Below are positions 9,614 through 19,462 of a stretch of DNA of 64,000 bases, one piece after another. This DNA is from Emcibacteraceae bacterium (GTDB lineage: Bacteria; Pseudomonadota; Alphaproteobacteria; Sphingomonadales; Emcibacteraceae): contig JAJFIR010000006.1 of assembly GCA_021774795.1 (NCBI GenBank), positions 124,001 to 188,000 on the forward strand, read 5' to 3'. The position numbers and the translations under genes are program-made. Under the pieces are notes generated by a model. The model saw only the letters and a program-made list of their open reading frames with translations. It was not told where the DNA came from and did no database searches. Positions within the stretch are counted from its first letter, which is position 1. Each line of letters starts with the position of its first letter.

Positions 9614-10870
9614 ATGTTCAGAAGTTATGAGTGGAAGGTTGCCCTTAAATATTTAAGTGTAAAAGGACATGACGGTTTTGTTACCGTGATTGCTCTTTTT
9701 TCTCTGTTCGGTATATTTTTAGGTGTCGGGGCACTTGTCGTTACCATGTCTGTAATGGGCGGATTTCGTGAAGAGCTCCTTGGCAAGGTTATCGGATTTA
9801 ATGGTCATGTACTCTATCAACCCTTTGGTGGTAAAATGCCAGACTATGATCAAGCCGCTTTGGAAATTAGCACCGTCCGTAACGTCGTAAAAGTCAGGCC
9901 GATACTTGAAGGTCAGGCGATGGCTATGATGGGGGATAACGGAACTTTTGCATTGGTTCGTGGTATCAAAGCAGAAGACCTCAAGTCGCAGGACCTGGTT
10001 GCTTCAAATATTGTGTTGGGAAGTTTAGATGAGTTTGGCACGGGCGATAACGATATCGTAATTGGACAGCGCCTTGCCGAAAAATACGGCTTGGAAATAG
10101 GTAGCGATATAACTCTAATGTCACCAAAGGGCCGGATTACGGCGTTTGGAATGGTACCTCGAATTCAGCAATTTACAGTGGTCGCTATCTTCGAAGTAGG
10201 GGAATTTAACTATGATAGCAGTTATTTCTTTGTGCCGCTTGCCGCGGCCCAAACATATTTTCAATATGGCGATCAAGTAGCTGCGCTTGAAGTAACACTT
10301 GAACATGCTGACTTGGTTAACGAAACTTATCCCGAACTTTCAGCGCGGATTGCGGACGCCGGTCTTGCGGGGCGTGTAGTGGACTGGCAACAATTGAATA
10401 GGTCGTTTTTTAACGCATTGGAGATTGAGAAAAATGCTATGTTCATCATTTTATCCCTTATTATATTGGTGGCGGTATTTAACGTAATATCCACAATGAT
10501 CATGTTGGTTAAAAGTAAAACCCGTGACATTGCCGTGCTAAGAACTATGGGTGCATCACGGACGTCTATTACCCGCATCTTCTTTATTATTGGCTCTAGC
10601 ATCGGCTTTTTAGGAACATTCCTCGGTGTTGCAGGGGGGATATATCTCGCCAACAATCTCCAATGGGTTTCTGATATAATTGAAGCAATGACGGGTGCTA
10701 CAATCTGGGACGCGGAAACGCGGTTTATAACTGAAATACCGTCCACTGTTGATAATATGGAAGTACTGGCTGTTGCGGTAGTTTCATTAACACTTTCATT
10801 GCTCGCAACTATTTTTCCCGCCCTTCGGGCCGCAAACACTGATCCGGTAAAGGCCCTGAAATATGAGTAA
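9614..10870 (+). CDS. lolC: lipoprotein-releasing system permease LolC/LolE
   Basis: Inner-membrane permease that hands mature lipoproteins to the periplasmic carrier for outer-membrane delivery. The 418-residue protein has the MacB/FtsX plan: an N-terminal helix (about 24-50), a large periplasmic domain (51-270), and three C-terminal helices (about 273-300, 320-346, 383-408) ending at ALRAANTDPVKALKYE. Only one permease gene is present here, so it probably acts as a homodimer (the LolF-type arrangement) rather than as a LolC-LolE pair. It overlaps lolD by eight bases. Confidence 0.92.
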   Translation: MFRSYEWKVALKYLSVKGHDGFVTVIALFSLFGIFLGVGALVVTMSVMGGFREELLGKVIGFNGHVLYQPFGGKMPDYDQAALEISTVRNVVKVRPILEGQAMAMMGDNGTFALVRGIKAEDLKSQDLVASNIVLGSLDEFGTGDNDIVIGQRLAEKYGLEIGSDITLMSPKGRITAFGMVPRIQQFTVVAIFEVGEFNYDSSYFFVPLAAAQTYFQYGDQVAALEVTLEHADLVNETYPELSARIADAGLAGRVVDWQQLNRSFFNALEIEKNAMFIILSLIILVAVFNVISTMIMLVKSKTRDIAVLRTMGASRTSITRIFFIIGSSIGFLGTFLGVAGGIYLANNLQWVSDIIEAMTGATIWDAETRFITEIPSTVDNMEVLAVAVVSLTLSLLATIFPALRAANTDPVKALKYE

Positions 10871-11543
10871 AATTGTTGAATTAAGCGACATTCATAAAAG
10901 TTTTACCCAAGGGGAACATCGTTTAGATATTCTAAAAGGTATCACCTTGGATATAAAAAATGGTGAAGTTGTTGCCCTTGTCGGGGCTTCGGGCGCAGGA
11001 AAATCAACATTACTTCATATTATGGGGTTATTGGAACGTGCTGATCGCGGTGATGTTCTCATGTCGGGAATTCCAACAAAAGATTTATCAGACATTAAAA
11101 GAACACGAATAAGAAGGTTTGAAATCGGGTTTGTTTATCAGTTTCATAATTTGTTGCCGGAATTTACAGCGGTCGAGAATGTTATAATGCCTCAACTGAT
11201 CGCTGGAGTGTCAAAAGGTAAAGCCAGAGAACGGGGCGAGGAATTGCTTGAAAAAATGGGACTTAAAGATAGAATTTCCCATCGTCCGTCAGAACTTTCT
11301 GGTGGTGAACAGCAAAGGGTGGCGATCGCCAGAAGCCTTGCTAATCGCCCCAGGCTTATATTGGCTGACGAACCAACGGGTAATCTTGATGAGAAAACGG
11401 GGAATGGTGTTATGGATTTATTATTGGAATTGTCCCGCGAAGAGGGCATATCAGCACTTATTGCGACACATAACATCAATATAGCTAACAGGATGGACCG
11501 TACCATTACTTTAAAAGATGGGGTAGTATTAAATAGTATCTAA
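10863..11543 (+). CDS. lolD: lipoprotein-releasing system ATP-binding protein LolD
   Basis: ATPase subunit of the Lol exporter, 226 residues. Walker A is GASGAGKST, the Q-loop lies in FVYQFHNLLPEFTAVENV, the ABC signature is LSGGEQQRVAIARSL, Walker B is LILADEPTGNLD, and the switch His is in ATHN. The start lies eight bases inside lolC, which implies translational coupling and a 1:1 complex with the permease. Confidence 0.96.
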   Translation: MSKIVELSDIHKSFTQGEHRLDILKGITLDIKNGEVVALVGASGAGKSTLLHIMGLLERADRGDVLMSGIPTKDLSDIKRTRIRRFEIGFVYQFHNLLPEFTAVENVIMPQLIAGVSKGKARERGEELLEKMGLKDRISHRPSELSGGEQQRVAIARSLANRPRLILADEPTGNLDEKTGNGVMDLLLELSREEGISALIATHNINIANRMDRTITLKDGVVLNSI

Positions 11544-11569
11544 ATAATCATGTAAAATAGGGGAGTGTG

Positions 11570-11780
11570 ATGATCATAAGTAAATTAGGCCCTTCGACGA
11601 CATTTTTAATGATGTTTATGGTATTGCTCATGCGCTAGCAACGAAGCTATTGAGACATCGATGATTGAACCGGCGGCTCAAAATATGGACGCTCGTTCTA
11701 ATATAATCGTCGTGCCGGTTTTGACAGGGAAGGAAATTGAATGTTTAATTTCGAAGATATTAATTATGTCGCAGTTTTAA
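11570..11780 (+). pseudogene. possible frameshifted small lipoprotein gene
   Basis: From the ATG at 11570, with a GGGAG-type ribosome site, a 22-codon frame encodes a signal-like peptide (KLGPSTTFLMMFMVLLM) and stops at 11636-11638. A shift at 11627-11631 opens another frame that continues CASNEAIETSMIEPAAQN and runs to 11778-11780. Together they look like a lipoprotein signal and lipobox Cys followed by a short mature part, broken exactly at the lipobox. The reconstruction is an inference; the second frame overlaps the next gene's start. It could instead be a meaningless short frame. Confidence 0.35.
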
Positions 11781-12142
11781 TTGCGGCAGTAGCAAAATTT
11801 ATTGTTTCGGGGCTATGGTTTTCTAAATTTCTTTTCGCGAAAGATTGGCTCATTGAAACAAAATTAAAAATTGAAGATTTAGGCAGTCCAAGAAATGCTA
11901 TGATAATTGCTTTCCTCTCTAATTTATTGTTTGCATTTACGCTTGCTATGATACTATCGGTTATCAACGTGGATTTACGAACAAGTCTTGGCTTTGCTGT
12001 TATAATGGCAATTGGGGTCACTGCCGCACAAACGGCTCCTTCCTTTGCGTTTGAAGGCCGGTCATTAAGACTTTATTTGATTTATGCGTCACAATATGTC
12101 GTTGAATTTATCACCGTAACACTGATTTTAATACTAATGTAA
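11741..12142 (+). CDS. DUF1761-like membrane protein
   Basis: A 133-residue protein with four hydrophobic helices (about 8-28, 53-75, 82-102, 112-133). The N-terminal pattern NYVAVLIAAVAKFIVSGLWFS followed by a cytoplasmic loop and helices of small residues resembles the DUF1761 family of four-helix membrane proteins; its function is unknown. It has a good ribosome site (GGAAGGAA) and stands alone between lolD and dnaE. Confidence 0.75.
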   Translation: MFNFEDINYVAVLIAAVAKFIVSGLWFSKFLFAKDWLIETKLKIEDLGSPRNAMIIAFLSNLLFAFTLAMILSVINVDLRTSLGFAVIMAIGVTAAQTAPSFAFEGRSLRLYLIYASQYVVEFITVTLILILM

Positions 12143-12166
12143 AAAATTAAATAATTAACATAACCT

Positions 12167-15100
12167 ATGAAAAATAAACAATTTATTCATCTCAGATTGC
12201 ATTCAGCTTATTCTCTCGCGGAAGGTGCGGTGCAGATCAAGGATCTCGCGAAATTATGTGTTGGCAACAACATGCCGGCTGTCGCGGTGACAGATACTAA
12301 TAATATGTTTGGTGCTTTGGATGCGTCGCTAAATCTACCTGCCGAAGGTATCCAGCCGATTATCGGATGTACACTCGCCATAAGCCATAATTCTGGCGAA
12401 GATAGTATCAGTCAAAAATTACCTGAACCGGGATGGTTGGTGCTGCTCGCGCAGTCGCAAGAAGGCTATAATAATTTGATGGTTCTGGTGAGCAAGGCGC
12501 ATCTGGAGTCTGACAGAACAGAAACACCGCAAATATTGATAAAGGATTTGGAAGGCCACACAAGCGATCTCATTTGTTTAACCGGTGGCGTTAATGGTCC
12601 GATCGGTAAATTTTTACAGGATGATAACCCACAGGAAGCGGAGAAGTGTCTCAATTACCTAAGCAGCATTTTCCCGGGTCGCCTTTACATGGAAATTGGC
12701 CGCCACAAACTCAATATCGAAAACTTATATGAAGGCATATTTATCGACTTTGCCTATAAGCATAATATACCATTAGTTGCGACGAACCAGGTGTTCTTTT
12801 CGAACCGTAAAATGTACGAGGCACATGACGCTTTACTTTGTATTGCGGGAGGAAATTATGTGGAACAAAAGGATCGCCGTAAAGAAACGCCGGAGCATTA
12901 TTTTAAATCTTCTTTGGAAATGGCCAAGCTTTTTAAAGATATTCCCGAAGCTATTGATAATACGGTTGTTATTGCACAGAGATGTGCATTCAAAGTGCCG
13001 ACAATTGACCCGATTTTGCCCAATTTCACCATTGATGAAAATATGGACGAGGCGGAAAGCCTAAAAAAAGTCGCCAAAGAAGGACTGGATGAAAGATTAA
13101 ATCGTCACGTCTATGCTGAAGGCGATGATAAAGAGAAAAGAGCTGAGTTAGCGAAACCTTATTACGATCGGCTTGATTATGAGCTTAATATCATTATCAA
13201 TATGGAGTTTCCGGGCTACTTCCTGATCGTTGCGGATTTTATACAGTGGTCAAAGGATAATGACATTCCTGTTGGGCCGGGTCGTGGGTCTGGTGCCGGT
13301 TCTGTTGTAGCTTGGGCCTTAAAAATAACAGATCTTGATCCATTACAATTTGGCCTTCTCTTCGAACGGTTTTTAAACCCTGAGCGTGTTTCTATGCCTG
13401 ACTTCGATATCGACTTTTGCCAAGATAAACGTGAGCTGGTCATCAAATATGTGCAGGACAAATATGGCCACGACCAAGTTGCGCAAATTATCACTTTCGG
13501 TAAATTGCAGGCACGGGCCGTGGTGCGGGATGTTGGTCGTGTGTTACAGCTGCCATATGGTCAGGTGGATAGACTTTCTAAACTTATACCAAGTAATCCG
13601 GCAAATCCAATGAGCTTGGGTGAGGCCATTGAAAGTGAAAAGAGAATAAGAGAGGAAATCAAGACCGATCCAAACACTTCCCGCTTGATTGATATCGCCC
13701 TTCAGCTTGAAGGATTATTTCGTCATGCCTCTACCCATGCGGCAGGTGTGGTAATAGGTGATAGACCGCTTGACCAACTGGTTCCTTTATACCGTGACCC
13801 GAGGTCAGACATGCCGGTTACCCAATATAATATGAAATATGTCGAACAGGCCGGCCTTGTTAAGTTTGATTTTCTAGGTCTTAAAACGCTAACTGTTCTT
13901 AAGAAAGCTGTGGAATATATACTCGAGCGTGATATCGAAATCGATATTGAAAATGTTCAGCTTGATGATCAATCTTCCTATGATTTGATGTGCAGCGGCA
14001 ACACGGTCGGCATTTTTCAACTGGAAAGTTCCGGAATGCAAAGCGTTCTGATGAATTTGAAGCCGGACATGTTTGAAGACATTATCGCGGTGGTCGCACT
14101 TTACCGACCCGGACCAATGGATAATATACCGCGCTATATTTCATGTAAACATGGTGAAGAAGAGCCGGACTATCTTCATCCACTTTTGGAAGAAATTCTG
14201 ACAGAAACTTACGGAGTGATTATCTATCAGGAACAAGTGATGCAAATAGCGCAAATTCTTGCTGACTATACCTTGGGGGATGCGGATCTGCTTCGCCGCG
14301 CAATGGGTAAAAAGATCGCCTCTGAAATGGATAGTCAACGGGTGCGGTTCCAGGATGGCGCGAACAAAAAAGGTGTCGATGCTAAACAAGCAGCGGGTAT
14401 ATTCGACCAAGTTGCGAAATTTGCGGGATACGGATTTAATAAAAGTCATGCGGCGGCCTACGCATTGGTTTCCTATCATACAGCATATTTAAAAGCGAAT
14501 TACACCGTGGAATTTATGGCGGCGATCATGACGCTTGATTTAACAAATACCGACAAACTTCACATATTTAAGCAGGAACTCGTAAACTTAAATGTTCCAA
14601 TCCTTCCACCAGATATCAACAAATCACAAGTAGAGTTTTCGGCAGAAATTATCGAAGGTGAAAAAGATGACGACAAAATAGGTGGCGCGATGAGTGATGG
14701 TCAATTGCGCGGAGTTAGATACGGTCTGGCAGGATTGAAAAATGTTGGTGTTGCCGCTATGGAAGGATTAGTAGCGGAAAGGCAACAAAATGGTCCGTTC
14801 AAAGACCTTTCTGATTTTAGTAACCGCGTAGACACAAGGCAGATTAATAAGCGCGCTCTCGAGAATTTAATCAAGGCTGGTGCATTTGACAGCATTAATC
14901 TCAACCGCGCACAGCTTTATAGCGGTGTCGAAATGTTATTAAGGCAAATGGGTTTGGCCACGCAGGAGCGAAATTCAAACCAAGTAAGTCTTTTTAACGA
15001 TCAGGTTGACAATCAGGCCATTATACTTGCTGATGTAAATGACTGGGATCTCATTGAAAGATTGAAATGTGAGCAGGAAGCTGTCGGGTTTTATCTGTCT

Positions 15101-15697
15101 GCTCATCCGCTCGATGCCTATAAGAGCATTCTTGCGCGCCAAAAAGTCGTGCCTAGCACCGAAATAGCAGACAGGGCAGCGGGTAGGGGCGGTCATATTC
15201 GCCTTGCAGGCACTATTCAGGGCATAAGGCGGATGAAATCCAAGCGCGGAAATGCTTATGCATTTCTGAGTTTGTCTGATGTATTTGGTAGTTTTGAAGT
15301 GACTTTGTTCTCGGAAATTCTAGAAGCCGCTGACGATTATTTGGATAATGGCAATTCGGTCATAATTGGTGCTGAAGTGAAGCATAGTGACGATGGGGCA
15401 CTTCGGATCACCGCTCAAAGCCTTGAAACGATAGATAATGTCGCGCTGCGAACAGGAACCGGTTTGGATGTGTATCTTAGGGATACAGAAAATCTGGACA
15501 CGATCAAAGAGATCCTGAACAATCACAAAAATGGTCGCGGACGGGTTACATTTAAAATTAATTTGAAACAAATATCTGGCAGCAATTTACCAGAATGTGA
15601 TGTTGATGTTGAGTTAAAGGATAAATATAAAATTTCTCCGGCCATTCGAAACGCAGTGGCGTCCTTAAAAGGGGTAATTGAGGCTAAAGAAATTTAA
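12167..15697 (+). CDS. dnaE: DNA polymerase III subunit alpha
   Basis: Replicative polymerase catalytic subunit, 1176 residues, the usual DnaE length. It starts with a PHP domain (LRLHSAYSLAEGAVQ), has GPGRGSGAGSVVAW near residue 370, the catalytic Asp motif PDFDIDFCQDKR near residues 410-421, VKFDFLGLKTL near 565, helix-hairpin-helix and beta-binding regions, and an OB-fold near residues 1000-1080 (IRLAGTIQGIRRMKSKRGN). A Nudix gene begins at the base immediately after its stop. It is a DnaE1-type main polymerase, not an error-prone DnaE2. Confidence 0.97.
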   Translation: MKNKQFIHLRLHSAYSLAEGAVQIKDLAKLCVGNNMPAVAVTDTNNMFGALDASLNLPAEGIQPIIGCTLAISHNSGEDSISQKLPEPGWLVLLAQSQEGYNNLMVLVSKAHLESDRTETPQILIKDLEGHTSDLICLTGGVNGPIGKFLQDDNPQEAEKCLNYLSSIFPGRLYMEIGRHKLNIENLYEGIFIDFAYKHNIPLVATNQVFFSNRKMYEAHDALLCIAGGNYVEQKDRRKETPEHYFKSSLEMAKLFKDIPEAIDNTVVIAQRCAFKVPTIDPILPNFTIDENMDEAESLKKVAKEGLDERLNRHVYAEGDDKEKRAELAKPYYDRLDYELNIIINMEFPGYFLIVADFIQWSKDNDIPVGPGRGSGAGSVVAWALKITDLDPLQFGLLFERFLNPERVSMPDFDIDFCQDKRELVIKYVQDKYGHDQVAQIITFGKLQARAVVRDVGRVLQLPYGQVDRLSKLIPSNPANPMSLGEAIESEKRIREEIKTDPNTSRLIDIALQLEGLFRHASTHAAGVVIGDRPLDQLVPLYRDPRSDMPVTQYNMKYVEQAGLVKFDFLGLKTLTVLKKAVEYILERDIEIDIENVQLDDQSSYDLMCSGNTVGIFQLESSGMQSVLMNLKPDMFEDIIAVVALYRPGPMDNIPRYISCKHGEEEPDYLHPLLEEILTETYGVIIYQEQVMQIAQILADYTLGDADLLRRAMGKKIASEMDSQRVRFQDGANKKGVDAKQAAGIFDQVAKFAGYGFNKSHAAAYALVSYHTAYLKANYTVEFMAAIMTLDLTNTDKLHIFKQELVNLNVPILPPDINKSQVEFSAEIIEGEKDDDKIGGAMSDGQLRGVRYGLAGLKNVGVAAMEGLVAERQQNGPFKDLSDFSNRVDTRQINKRALENLIKAGAFDSINLNRAQLYSGVEMLLRQMGLATQERNSNQVSLFNDQVDNQAIILADVNDWDLIERLKCEQEAVGFYLSAHPLDAYKSILARQKVVPSTEIADRAAGRGGHIRLAGTIQGIRRMKSKRGNAYAFLSLSDVFGSFEVTLFSEILEAADDYLDNGNSVIIGAEVKHSDDGALRITAQSLETIDNVALRTGTGLDVYLRDTENLDTIKEILNNHKNGRGRVTFKINLKQISGSNLPECDVDVELKDKYKISPAIRNAVASLKGVIEAKEI

Positions 15698-16435
15698 ATG
15701 GGTGATAAAGCGGTTCTCATCGATTCAGCGACCATTCTGGTGATCAGAGATTCCGAAACGTCGGGTACATTAGAAGTATTGATGGTCAAACGCCATCCCG
15801 ATATTGATTTTGCCGGCGGTGCTTATGTTTTTCCCGGTGGGAAAGTTGATGAAGCTGATTTAAAATTAAATAAGGGCGTAAATTTTGACCAAAGTGGGTT
15901 TGAAGGACTGGTTTATACTGCCTTTCGGGAAGTATTTGAAGAATCGGGTCTTATACTTGGTTCCGCAAACGCAGCAGAAAAATATAGAGACAGTTTGTTA
16001 TCAGATCAGATCTCACTGCGCGACGTCATCAAGAATGCTAATGTAGATTTTGATCTGGAACATATAATCCCGTTCGCAAGGTGGATAACGCCAGAATTTT
16101 ATCCGAAAAGATTTGATACCAGATTTTTTCTGGCGAAAGCCCCACAAGGACAGGAAGCAAGTCCGGATTATCAGGAAATTGTAGAAACGAGCTGGGTTAA
16201 GCCATTAGAATTTATAGAAAATTTCAAAGAAAAAATAATGTTTCCTACGCTGATGAACTTAAAATTATTAGGGCAAGCGTCATCTGTCGAACAGGCTTTC
16301 GAGCAGGCAAGAAAAAGAAAAATTATAACTATTGAGCCAAAAATAGTAAATGGCGTCCGTATGATTAATACTGACGCTGGCTACGGTGACCTAGACCAAA
16401 CCAAAATGCATTCTGGCTTTAAATCAGATATGTAA
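15698..16435 (+). CDS. Nudix hydrolase (NUDT19-like)
   Basis: A 245-residue Nudix-fold protein. The Nudix box is split: GGAYVFPGGKVDEADL is followed, after about 20 residues, by AFREVFEESGLIL, giving the REVFEE metal-binding helix. This insertion and the overall length resemble the NUDT19/acyl-CoA diphosphatase-like branch rather than MutT; the substrate cannot be told. It starts directly after the dnaE stop with no spacer, so it probably depends on translation of dnaE. Confidence 0.8.
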   Translation: MGDKAVLIDSATILVIRDSETSGTLEVLMVKRHPDIDFAGGAYVFPGGKVDEADLKLNKGVNFDQSGFEGLVYTAFREVFEESGLILGSANAAEKYRDSLLSDQISLRDVIKNANVDFDLEHIIPFARWITPEFYPKRFDTRFFLAKAPQGQEASPDYQEIVETSWVKPLEFIENFKEKIMFPTLMNLKLLGQASSVEQAFEQARKRKIITIEPKIVNGVRMINTDAGYGDLDQTKMHSGFKSDM

Positions 16436-16465
16436 AATTATTTTCACGATTTTTTTAAAAAGTCC

Positions 16466-16494
16466 TTGATATCCCTATTGTCGCAGTGTATTAC
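16466..16494 (+). promoter_or_regulatory. sigma70-type promoter of rpsB-tsf
   Basis: TTGATA (16466-16471), a 17-base spacer and TATTAC (16489-16494) make a good -35/-10 pair. The predicted start near 16501 gives a leader of about 108 bases before the rpsB ATG at 16609. Confidence 0.6.
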
Positions 16495-16500
16495 CCGCTT

Positions 16501-16608
16501 ACTTTCACATGCGGGTGTTTGTTAGTCCCCTACATATTGGGATCGACACACCGGTGTTCTTAATGAACTCAGAACCCGCAGAGGATTAACCGGAAAAGGA
16601 ATATTATT
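16501..16608 (+). promoter_or_regulatory. structured 5' leader of rpsB
   Basis: The leader can fold with a closing helix GCGGGT (16511-16516) to ACCCGC (16574-16579), an inner TCCC/GGGA hairpin (16526-16529 with 16539-16542) and a 10-base palindrome ACACCGGTGT (16548-16557), followed by AAAAGGA before the ATG. In E. coli S2 represses its own rpsB-tsf message through a structured leader; the same role here is an inference. Confidence 0.4.
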
Positions 16609-17601
16609 ATGGCTATGCCTACATTTACTATGCGCGAGCTTTTGGAAGCTGGCGTTCACTTTGGACATCAAAAACATCGCTGGAATCCACGCATGGATGA
16701 CTATATCTTTGGTGTTAAAAACAAAGTTCACATTATTAATCTATCAATTACTGTGCCGCTATTACATCGGGCATTAGAGCAAATTAGAGACGTAACCGCT
16801 GCTGGTGGTCGTGTTCTTTTTGTTGGCACCAAGCGGCAGGCGTCTGGTCCAATTGCCGAAGCTGCTAAAAGATGTGGTCAATATTACGTAAATCATCGTT
16901 GGCTTGGTGGAATGCTCACAAACTGGGAAACAATTTCAAACTCAATTAAGCGTTTGAATGTTCTTGATGAAAAACTTTCCGGCGATCTAACAGGTACTAC
17001 CAAAAAAGAAACACTGCAGATGACGCGCGAACGTGACAAACTTGAGCGGTCGTTGGGTGGTATTAAGGAAATGGGTGGAATTCCAAGCGCCATATTTGTT
17101 ATTGATACAAACAAAGAGGAGTTAGCAATTGCAGAAGCAAAGAAGCTAGGCATCCCTGTTGTTGCAATTTTGGATACAAACTGTAATCCGGAAAATATTG
17201 ATTTTCCTGTACCCGGTAATGATGATGCGACACGCGCCATTGGTCTTTACTGTAACTTGGTGGCAGACGCCGTTCTCGATGGCATTCAACAAGAATTATC
17301 AGCCCAAGGTGTCGACATTGGATCCGGTGATGCACCGGTTGAAGCATTACCAGAAGAAGTGGTAGCAGATACTCCAGTTGTTGAAGAAGCCGTGGTTGAG
17401 GAAGTAGCAGTTGAAGAAGCTCCGGTTGTAGAGAAAAGACCGGCGGCGAAGAAAGCTCCTGCGACTAAGAAAGCTCCCGCAGCCAAGAAAGCCCCTGCGA
17501 CTAAGAAAGCTCCCGCAGCCAAGAAGGCTCCTGCGGCTAAAAAAACTACGCCTGCAAAGAAAGCGGCTGCTAAAGAAACAACTGAAGAGAAATCTTCTTA
17601 A
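16609..17601 (+). CDS. rpsB: 30S ribosomal protein S2 with a lysine/alanine-rich tail
   Basis: Small-subunit protein S2, 330 residues. The core ([43 protein letters not shown]) is normal up to about residue 235. It is followed by an acidic Glu/Val stretch (about 240-278) and then by a histone H1-like basic tail made of KKAPAT and KKAPAA repeats (about 281-325). The tail is encoded by five 18-base units at 17449-17538. Ordinary S2 proteins are about 240-260 residues, so about 80 residues are additional. tsf follows after 26 bases. Confidence 0.97.
   Translation: MAMPTFTMRELLEAGVHFGHQKHRWNPRMDDYIFGVKNKVHIINLSITVPLLHRALEQIRDVTAAGGRVLFVGTKRQASGPIAEAAKRCGQYYVNHRWLGGMLTNWETISNSIKRLNVLDEKLSGDLTGTTKKETLQMTRERDKLERSLGGIKEMGGIPSAIFVIDTNKEELAIAEAKKLGIPVVAILDTNCNPENIDFPVPGNDDATRAIGLYCNLVADAVLDGIQQELSAQGVDIGSGDAPVEALPEEVVADTPVVEEAVVEEVAVEEAPVVEKRPAAKKAPATKKAPAAKKAPATKKAPAAKKAPAAKKTTPAKKAAAKETTEEKSS
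17449..17538 (+). repeat. five 18-bp tandem repeats within rpsB
   Basis: Units start at 17449, 17467, 17485, 17503 and 17521. Each encodes KKAPAT or KKAPAA, alternating, which gives a 36-base higher-order period. Units 2 and 4 are identical, and units 1 and 3 differ by one base, which points to recent unit-pair duplication. Confidence 0.9.
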
Positions 17602-17627
17602 TTATTACTTAGGACAAGGAAAAAATA

Positions 17628-18554
17628 ATGGCGAAAATAACTGCCGCTCTTGTTAAAGAACTGCGCGATAAAAGTGGCGCAGGGATGATGGATTGCAAAA
17701 ATGCGCTAACAGAGAATGATGGTGACATTGAAGCTTCTATGGATTGGCTTCGTCAAAAAGGAATTTCGAAGGCCGAGAAAAAATCTGGCCGTGTTGCTGC
17801 TGAGGGTTTGGTGGCTGTTGCTGCTAAAGGTGATGCCGCCGTCGCTGTAGAGGTGAACTCCGAAACAGATTTTGTTGCGCGTAATGATCAATTTCAAGCA
17901 CTGGTAAACGGCGTAGCTGACGTTGCATTAGAAAACGATGGCGATTACGAAGCCACTAAATTATCGACATACGGCGGCGCATCGCATGATGTTGAAGCTG
18001 AAATTCGTGAAGCTGTCGGCACAATTGGCGAAAACATGAATTTCCGTCGTTCTGTGGGCCTTCGCGTTGGTAATGGTGTTGTTTCAACCTATATCCATAA
18101 TGCCGTTGCACCAGGCCTTGGGAAATTAGCAGTGTTGGTTGCCCTGGAATCAGAAGCACCAACCGACCAGCTCGAAATTCTCGGTAAACAATTGGCAATG
18201 CATGTAGCCGCGATTAATCCACAAGCCATGACTGTAGAAGATATGTCTGAAGATGCCGTAGAACGTGAAAAAACTATTCTGATTGAACAGGCACGCGAAT
18301 CTGGCAAACCGGATAATATCATTGAAAAAATGATCGTTGGTCGTATGAATAAATTTTATCAAGAAGTTGTTTTCGTCGAACAAACTTTTGTTATTGATGG
18401 AGAAACAAAGGTTTCGAAAGTAATTGAAAATGCAGCGAAAGAAGCTGGAACCGAAATCAAGCTTGCTGGTTATGCAAGACTTGAACTAGGTGAAGGTATC
18501 GAAAAAGAAGAAGATGATTTCGCTGCGGAGGTTGCCGCAGCAGTTAGCAGTTAA
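17628..18554 (+). CDS. tsf: translation elongation factor Ts
   Basis: Guanine-nucleotide exchange factor for EF-Tu, 308 residues. The N-terminal UBA-like domain has [21 protein letters not shown], and the exchange motif [11 protein letters not shown] is at about residues 81-91. The rest carries the two core subdomains. The start has an AGGA ribosome site. It is in the rpsB-tsf operon; pyrH follows after a 157-base gap that could hold its own promoter. Confidence 0.97.
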   Translation: MAKITAALVKELRDKSGAGMMDCKNALTENDGDIEASMDWLRQKGISKAEKKSGRVAAEGLVAVAAKGDAAVAVEVNSETDFVARNDQFQALVNGVADVALENDGDYEATKLSTYGGASHDVEAEIREAVGTIGENMNFRRSVGLRVGNGVVSTYIHNAVAPGLGKLAVLVALESEAPTDQLEILGKQLAMHVAAINPQAMTVEDMSEDAVEREKTILIEQARESGKPDNIIEKMIVGRMNKFYQEVVFVEQTFVIDGETKVSKVIENAAKEAGTEIKLAGYARLELGEGIEKEEDDFAAEVAAAVSS

Positions 18555-18628
18555 ATTAAGCTTAATTACGGGCTCAATTACGGTTTTATGAATGGTGTAA
18601 GCGTATTTGGGCCCGAATTGTATGTAAC

Positions 18629-18657
18629 GTCCAAATTTTTATAAAAACGTATTGGAC
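18629..18657. promoter_or_regulatory. inverted repeat in the pyrH upstream region
   Basis: GTCCAA (18629-18634) and TTGGAC (18652-18657) are exact inverted half-sites 17 bases apart, flanking TATAAA (18640-18645) that could be a -10 element with a weak TTGTAT upstream. It may be an operator or part of a leader hairpin for pyrH. The evidence is only the symmetry. Confidence 0.25.
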
Positions 18658-18711
18658 ATATGGCTCAAGCTAGAGCAAAGTACACATAATAAAATCGGGA
18701 GATAATTTTAC

Positions 18712-19431
18712 ATGACCAATGATCATCAATACAAACGTGTTTTACTGAAGTTGTCAGGTGAAGCTTTGATGGGTGATCAAGATTATGGTATTTCTCCGGA
18801 TGTGGTTAAGCGGGTCGCTGAGGAAATAAAAAATGTTGTTCAAATGGGGATCGAAGTATGCCTTGTTGTGGGAGCAGGTAATATATTTCGGGGTATGACC
18901 GGGGTTGCAAGTGGGTTCGACAGGACATCAGCAGATCATATGGGTATGTTGGCGACGGTGATGAATTCTCTAGCGATGCAAAACGCACTTGAGCAAATTG
19001 GAATTGACACTCGGGTACAGTCTGCATTTCCAATTGCATCCGTATGTGAGCCTTATATTCGCCGAAAAGCGATAAGACATATGGAAAAAGGACGTGTTGT
19101 CGTATTTGCGGCTGGCACAGGGAACCCGTTTTTTACGACCGATAGCGCGGCGGCGCTTCGTGCTGCGGAAATGGGATGCGACGCAATATTGAAGGGTACA
19201 CAGGTAGATGGTGTCTATAATGCAGACCCAAAAGTTGACCCAAACGCTATAAAATATGATACATTAACATATATGGATGTATTGAAAAACGATCTTAAGG
19301 TTATGGATGCGTCTGCAATATCTTTGGCACGCGAAAATGATATACCTATTTTAGTATTTTCTATACATGAACACGGTAACTTTGCAAACGTGCTAAAAGG
19401 CTCAGGCTCGCATACAAAGATTTGCAAATAA
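18712..19431 (+). CDS. pyrH: UMP kinase
   Basis: Phosphorylates UMP to UDP with ATP; a hexameric amino-acid-kinase-fold enzyme of pyrimidine synthesis. The 239-residue protein has the phosphate loop [21 protein letters not shown], the UMP-binding region [15 protein letters not shown], and [26 protein letters not shown] precedes the ATG. It sits between tsf and frr, the conserved bacterial order. Confidence 0.97.
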   Translation: MTNDHQYKRVLLKLSGEALMGDQDYGISPDVVKRVAEEIKNVVQMGIEVCLVVGAGNIFRGMTGVASGFDRTSADHMGMLATVMNSLAMQNALEQIGIDTRVQSAFPIASVCEPYIRRKAIRHMEKGRVVVFAAGTGNPFFTTDSAAALRAAEMGCDAILKGTQVDGVYNADPKVDPNAIKYDTLTYMDVLKNDLKVMDASAISLARENDIPILVFSIHEHGNFANVLKGSGSHTKICK

Positions 19432-19462
19432 TATATAAAAAACGAAAAGTAGGAGTGGTAAA

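Noticed and set aside
17286-17522. Minus-strand frame with Ala/Gly repeats opposite rpsB
   Set aside because: Mirror image of the KKAPA repeats; no coding evidence.
17449-17541. Possible CRISPR-like or mobile repeat
   Set aside because: The units are contiguous, in frame and encode the rpsB tail; no spacers.
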